From Ciona savignyi (Eukaryota; Chordata; Ascidiacea; Phlebobranchia; Cionidae): a stretch of 64,000 bases of DNA. This document shows, one piece after another, positions 58,930 through 64,000 of the stretch; position 1 is the first letter of the stretch; the number at the start of each line of letters is the position of its first letter. A program made the translations under genes and the position numbers. A model generated the notes under the pieces. That model was given only the letters and a program-made list of their open reading frames with translations, ran no database searches and was not told where the DNA came from. The stretch spans positions 257,308-321,307 of the forward strand of contig CH002016.1 of NCBI GenBank assembly GCA_000149265.1, in the 5' to 3' direction.

Positions 58930-60127
58930 TGTTCCAAATCCACAGTCTGTATAGCCTAGGCTCTGGTGCTCTCGAGGGCGGGAATACGCTTAACGTACCC
59001 TACAGCCCGTTCCCATTTATAAAACTACGTAGCCGGTTATGCTTAACCATTATTGTAATTGTACCGTTGCGTTATCGGAGTCAAACAAACTGTAATAATA
59101 AAGCTAAACTGCTACCCGTCTACCTTGAAAGTCAAATTAGTTATTATATTAAATAAGCAGCCGCTACACATTTATAATTAAAAAATAAATAAAACCTATA
59201 CAAAGTATTTATTCCTTTGTTTCTGCGAGCAGGATGTAATAGGTAAATTAACGTAGATGAGAGGTTTAATCGCCTAAGTTTCATTCATACGATAATGATT
59301 TGGAGGTGATTCGGGAAACAGCCGGAGATGGTTTTCCTAAGAAATGTTTATATTTTTTTTATTCGTTATCTATTTTGTGATTATAAATGTAATCTGTCAG
59401 TTGGAAGTTCCAAACCCCAGGAATCGGAACCGCGAAATAAAAGGTACTAATGTCGATAGATCGCCCAAGAAGCTATAAAAACAGTTATGGCAAACTGTTT
59501 GTAACTAAAACGGTAAAAACGTCTCGATTGTATAAAACACACTGCAATAAACTAAGGATCATCTAACAATTCCCTGTGCGCTAATGTACCCTGTCACCCA
59601 TCAGAAAATGCGGTATATTCACAAATTTTTCAACCACAATATGGCTGATTTGTAACAGAGTGTATGTTATATGACCTGATCTTGCATATAATGACGTAAT
59701 GGTTCTACATACAGGGATACATGTAAGCAACCCATTGGATTTAAATCGATTAATTAGAATTACATTTTGATCACCAACTAGTTTATTAAGTCATAATCGG
59801 GAGAAAAATAAAGATTCGAACAATTTCTAACGTTTAAACATTCTCAAATCACTAATTCTGATAATTTAAATACCTTCTTTTAAATTAAACACTACCGGCA
59901 TTTAAAGGTTTAGGGAATCAAATAGTTTGAACCATGACAGGCACAACAGAATATATTAAGATTTTGCGAATAAAAAAACAAAACAAAGTAAACTCGATAC
60001 AGCTGTGAAAAACATGGAACACAATTATGTGAGATGACAGTCAATTAAGTACAAAAGGCTAGTGCAGATAAGCCACGTCCAAAGTATGTAGAAACAAAAG
60101 TGAACCTCCCAAATGAAAGCTTTGGGA
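58930..60127. other. No gene recognised, SINE scraps only
   Basis: No coding or RNA gene is supported between the SINE pair and the CLIP1 last exon. A weak SINE remnant is present at about 59520-59600 (AAACACACTGCAATAAACTA). Confidence 0.5.
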
Positions 60128-63100
60128 TCAGAACATCTGTTCTTCCTCACAGTCTTCTGTCGAATGGCCGAAAGCTGAATGAACAAAATTTCTCTGTTAG
60201 TTTCTACACTGCCATAGGGAGGTGATGATGATTTTTTAAGTTACAATTAAAAAATACTCTTTGACTGTTTAACAATAATTCTCTAAATAAATTGCCGAAC
60301 TTATTAAAAAGGTTACTTTATTTATCACTGTCTTCTAATAAAAGAATAATATTAGTAATAAAGTTAAATCACAAAAAGACCATTGGCCTCCATCACGTAA
60401 ATATGGTTCCAGAACAGAATAAATTAGTAATACAACATACTTTTAATTAGAACATTAACTTAAGTGCTCTATTAAGACGTTAAGAATAAAAACGTTTTAC
60501 TGTAAGATTCACACACAAAAGCAATCGCTATGTGGTTAGTAATCACAACTAATACTTTTATTGGAGACCATTCAAATATGGTGGTGTGTCACATGACCAA
60601 AAGCTGCAAAAAAGTTGGCGTAACAACTGTACATGTTTTATAACATAAATAACCATATATATGAACCATAGAGATAAGTGATACGAATATGTGTGTCAGT
60701 TATTACAACAATAGCATACATCAGTATACCACATGCTTATAGTGGGTGCTTGAAGCTTTGAAGGCAAGAGGGTTTGCGTGATCAAATGATATCCTGCTGA
60801 CAAAAAGGTTGCACTTTCGAAACCTTCAACTTAATAGTCATGTGTCTTGGGCAAACAATTTCATACAAATTGCACCAACCCAGTAAATTGTCATGGGCGG
60901 GTTATACAACAATAGTATGTTTGAAATACAATACTTTGTACTAACTTCTTACCACGAAAATAATTTAACTCCTGGTAAAAATGATAATTACTTTAATACA
61001 GAGGTTTCTCAGTTAATTATTAATATACCCCAGTTCATATTAACTGTAACTAAACTCTCAATGTAAAATAAAACACCAAGTTTATAGTAACTTTCGAACA
61101 ACCCATTTAAAACTCTTAAATCAACCACCAATAGTGTTCAATATGGTTTTATGACAAAAATATATATAATCTCTACCTTCACAGTCCTCACAGTAAGGTC
61201 GTATTTCACCCCTTTCATAATGGTGGGAAGCTGATCCTTCATCCGGGTCAACCATGCTTTGTGTGGGACAGTCTTCCGTCTCATGAGCATCAAAAATATC
61301 GCAAATATCACAGAACAACCGTGGGGCTAGCTTCCGTGATTCGGTGCTGTTGGAAGTATGGAATATCTTAATTATTTGGCTACAAAGCTTAATTAGATAG
61401 AGCATTGACCTCAAGCCAAAATGTTGTTGTTCGAAACTAAATAGCCACTTCATCGTGTCTTTGTATTGGCTACTTGGAAAATATTGCCTGCACCCAATTA
61501 ATTAATGGGTAAATAATTTTAAGATAAAATGGTAGAAACTTCTTAATTAAATACAACACACTGCAAACAGCTTTAAATCGAATTTGTCAATTGACTATTT
61601 AATTATTTCCATTCAAATAGATAAACAGGAATATCCTATTCAAGTACAATATCATTACCATATGATTGAAAATAAATGCAACTGTATAAAACCATGTTTT
61701 ATCTTTATTTTTATATTTCCAAACACTGGCATTGTTACTTGTATTTGCAATCAGGCTTATGGGCAGATCCAGGTATGGTGAACATCACTGCCTTTTGCAG
61801 CTGCATTAATTTATTTCACAATAAAATCTCCACAGAACAAGCGAGGACCCAATGAAATAAGGTTGAAAACGAACCCGTCCAAACCACCATGATCCTCATC
61901 CTCATCCCCCAACATCATCCTCTCCAGCTCCTCAATTTTATCCGTGAGCATTTTGATCTTCTGCTGCTGATCGAATATCACGGTGTTGAGAAAGTCAACT
62001 TGAACACCATCTGACCCGTTCGATTCTATGAGTTGAATATGTGTTGATTTGTATATATATATACATATATATTATAGAACTAGTTGTGACTAGCAGAAAA
62101 TATCTTAAGCCTAGTTTTCCAGAAAAAAGTCGTAAAACTTGTTTTTAGGAAATTAAATCAATATGCATACACAATTTTGTTTAAATTTGCTGTGTAGTCA
62201 AATTTTGTATACCACCACAAAGCAAGTGTGTTTTATGGTGATAAACTGGGAACCCATTCACTGCAGTATTAAATTTATATGGCTACAGAATATATAATGA
62301 ACAGTGTATGCCGAAACCACAGATCGCCTTATGACCACTTCGTCGCAACACATTTAAAGTGTCCAAATCTTACACTGGCTTAAATTTAAATTCTTAAGCA
62401 TACTTTAAAATAATAACAAGACAACGATATTTCTTCCTAGCTCTCATAAATAACTTTCTTTCCCATTTCACGATTCCATCATACAAAATATCATTTTAAT
62501 CGTAACAATTGTTTTCTTGCAAAGTTGTGGTTTTAGGTGCATTATAATTAATGCACTACACATGTGGTGATGTGGGGGCAGTAAAAGTGGTCAAAATGTG
62601 ACATTTCACCAACCTTGATGGTTGTTTAAATGCGGGGTTGTTCCATTTTGTTGCAACTTTGTGTTTTGTTGAGCTAACTGTTGATTGTGAAGCTCTAATG
62701 TGGCTACTTGTTCCTGGAGAGTTTTCACCAGAACTTGTTCTGCCTTGAAGCACTGGATCTGAGAAAAATAAGGATTGGTTTTTAGTTGGTTAGATAGTCT
62801 GGTGGGTGAAGTTTGGACATTTAAAGTATTACATTGAATAATCATGCGTTTACACTTTTGCAACAAGATGGTTGGTAACATTTAACAATATAAACCAATC
62901 TTCTCAGTGTGCTGTTCAGAAGCACTCACTGAACCTGGAGCTGCAGTCACTTCCTGTGTTATATGTTATGTTGTACTAATTAATGAATAATATTATTTTT
63001 CATAGTACGGTACTTCTTTAATATAGTTTTCCGCCTCTTTAGTTCTCTCCGCAATAAGTTTGGTGGCGATATCAAGGGAACGTTGTAGCGAGTCTCTTTC

Positions 63101-63837
63101 CGATGCAAATTCACGCATCAAAATTTTCTCCCTAAAAATGAACTGATGAAACTCATTTGTATTTGTATTATATTTTGTATTATGTGGATTGGGCTTTGTA
63201 TGGGTGGAGTGAGATTTCTTGCGGATTGGGGCAAGATTTTATTTCGTTGAAGTGAAATTGTTTAGTATCTACTGCAATATACCTCATATAGTAAACATAA
63301 AATTAACCTATATTAACATACATGCAATATGTGATAAAACATGCAAAAAAAACAATATATATTTTCAGGGAAAAATACTGTTTACCCAAAAACACATATT
63401 TGCATGCATTAAATGCAAAGTGAAACAACAATGTTCGTAAAGATTATCCAACGTCTAAAATAAAATGATGTTTTAAAGAAAATAAATGTTTAAGAACAGT
63501 TTCTATTGGTGATAGGAAAAAGGTAGATCGATTAAAGTGAAATTGCCAGATTATATTATAATGACCATTGACCAGATTCTATTTTTCGTTTTGGCAATTA
63601 CTATTTATAAAAGAAATATTTCTGTAATATTATAAATATTTTTTGTATTATTACATATTTTTTGCTGCTTACTTTAACAAATAAAGAAATGAAACAAAGG
63701 ACTGGTAAAGTGGTTCATGCTAAAACACAAAATGAGGTGAATAGGATAATGTAAATAATATGGGCAATATTTTCAACATGCAAATAACTTTGCATGCATT
63801 TTACCTTTCTTCTTGCTCAGAAGCACTCAGATTAGCA
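60128..63837 (-). CDS. CLIP1: CLIP1 (CLIP-170) C-terminal exons
   Basis: Microtubule plus-end tracking protein; only the 3' end is in the window and the gene continues past 64000. Exons: 63837-63805, 63131-63014, 62758-62614, 62025-61875, 61346-61177, 60174-60128 (TGA), all in phase. Seen: coiled-coil tail (KILMREFASERDSLQRSLD; KTLQEQVATLELHNQQLAQQ; VDFLNTVIFDQQQKIKML), then two zinc knuckles. The first (CDICDIFDAHETEDC) lies in one exon. The second is split by an intron: CEDCE ends at 61177 and AFGHSTEDC starts the last exon. The protein ends EEQMF, a variant of the human ending DDETF. Knuckles bind dynactin p150 and take part in head-tail autoinhibition (family knowledge). The tryptophan of human FGHW is Ser here. 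One intron exceeds 1 kb (61176-60175) and holds SINE remnants. Confidence 0.93.
60750..60905 (+). repeat. Decayed SINE in the last CLIP1 intron
   Basis: GTGATCAAATGATATCCTGC, GGTTGCACTTTCGAAACCTT (B-box-like), GTGTCTTGGGCAAACAATTT and CAACCCAGTAAATTGTCATG are colinear with the SINE family. Confidence 0.5.
61385..61645 (+). repeat. Decayed SINE in CLIP1 intron
   Basis: Head TTAGATAGAGCATTGACC and TTGTTCGAAACTAAATAGCC, then CAATTAATTAATGGGTAAAT, ATACAACACACTGCAAACAG and the tail AGATAAACAGGAATATCCTA. It is next to the exon starting at 61346. Confidence 0.6.
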
Positions 63838-64000
63838 CTGCAGGAAATATACAAAGCTCTAACTACAACACTACACAATTAAATCCATAGTATCAACCTT
63901 GTGTTACACATCGGTTGTTGTAAAATCAAATTTGTTTAAACATCAAATTGTTCACTACGTGTTTTTGCAAGGAAACTCATGGGTGCTATGGCAACCAAAA

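Overview
The window looks like a compact, AT-rich chordate genome, most probably an ascidian tunicate (Ciona-like). This is inferred from short introns, single-exon genes, a one-exon Toll-like receptor, clear metazoan orthologues (MED21, CEP20/FOPNL, PHAX, FOXM1, CLIP1, an ADAMTS-like protein) and a dense load of tRNA-derived SINEs and small hAT/Tigger-type elements. The species was not proven from sequence alone. Two 100-base N runs (26696-26795, 36899-36998) are assembly gaps.

Layout. 1-5.2 kb holds no gene I can support. 5.2-5.9 kb holds an exon-like open region ending in a hydrophobic segment and a splice donor. 9.2-19.9 kb (+) is an 18-exon ADAMTS-like/papilin-type extracellular matrix gene: thrombospondin repeats, four Ig domains, more thrombospondin repeats and a terminal PLAC domain. 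One of its exons is out of frame in this assembly. 21.6-22.7 kb (-) is the 3' end of a SUEL/rhamnose-binding-lectin gene. 22.7-28.7 kb is mostly repeats and a gap. 28.8-34.4 kb (-) is a tight same-strand cluster, in transcription order: CKAP4-like coiled-coil membrane protein, PHAX, CEP20/FOPNL (these three intronless), then four-exon MED21. 37.5-40.1 kb (+) is a single-exon Toll-like receptor whose TIR BB loop has alanine where most TLRs have proline. 41.4-43.4 kb (-) is an unrecognised four-exon gene with a BESS-like C-terminus. 44.7-52.8 kb (-) is a complete 11-exon FOXM1 orthologue (913 codons plus stop). 53.65-57.08 kb is a fold-back DNA transposon with about 1.2-kb inverted arms around a decayed transposase. 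60.1-63.8 kb (-) is the 3' end of CLIP1 (CLIP-170), running off the right edge.

Functionally the set mixes cell-cycle and cytoskeleton genes (FOXM1, CLIP1, CEP20, CKAP4-like), nuclear RNA and transcription factors (PHAX, MED21), and secreted or receptor proteins (ADAMTS-like, lectin, TLR). No metabolic pathway links them. The only context signal is the same-strand 28.8-34.4 kb cluster, which could be a spliced-leader operon. The strongest new observations are the fold-back transposon, whose right arm is an inverted copy of its own 3' end; a 24-bp minisatellite in a FOXM1 intron that multiplies a copy of the adjacent splice donor; three hAT-type insertions with matching target-site duplications; and the frame break in the ADAMTS-like gene.
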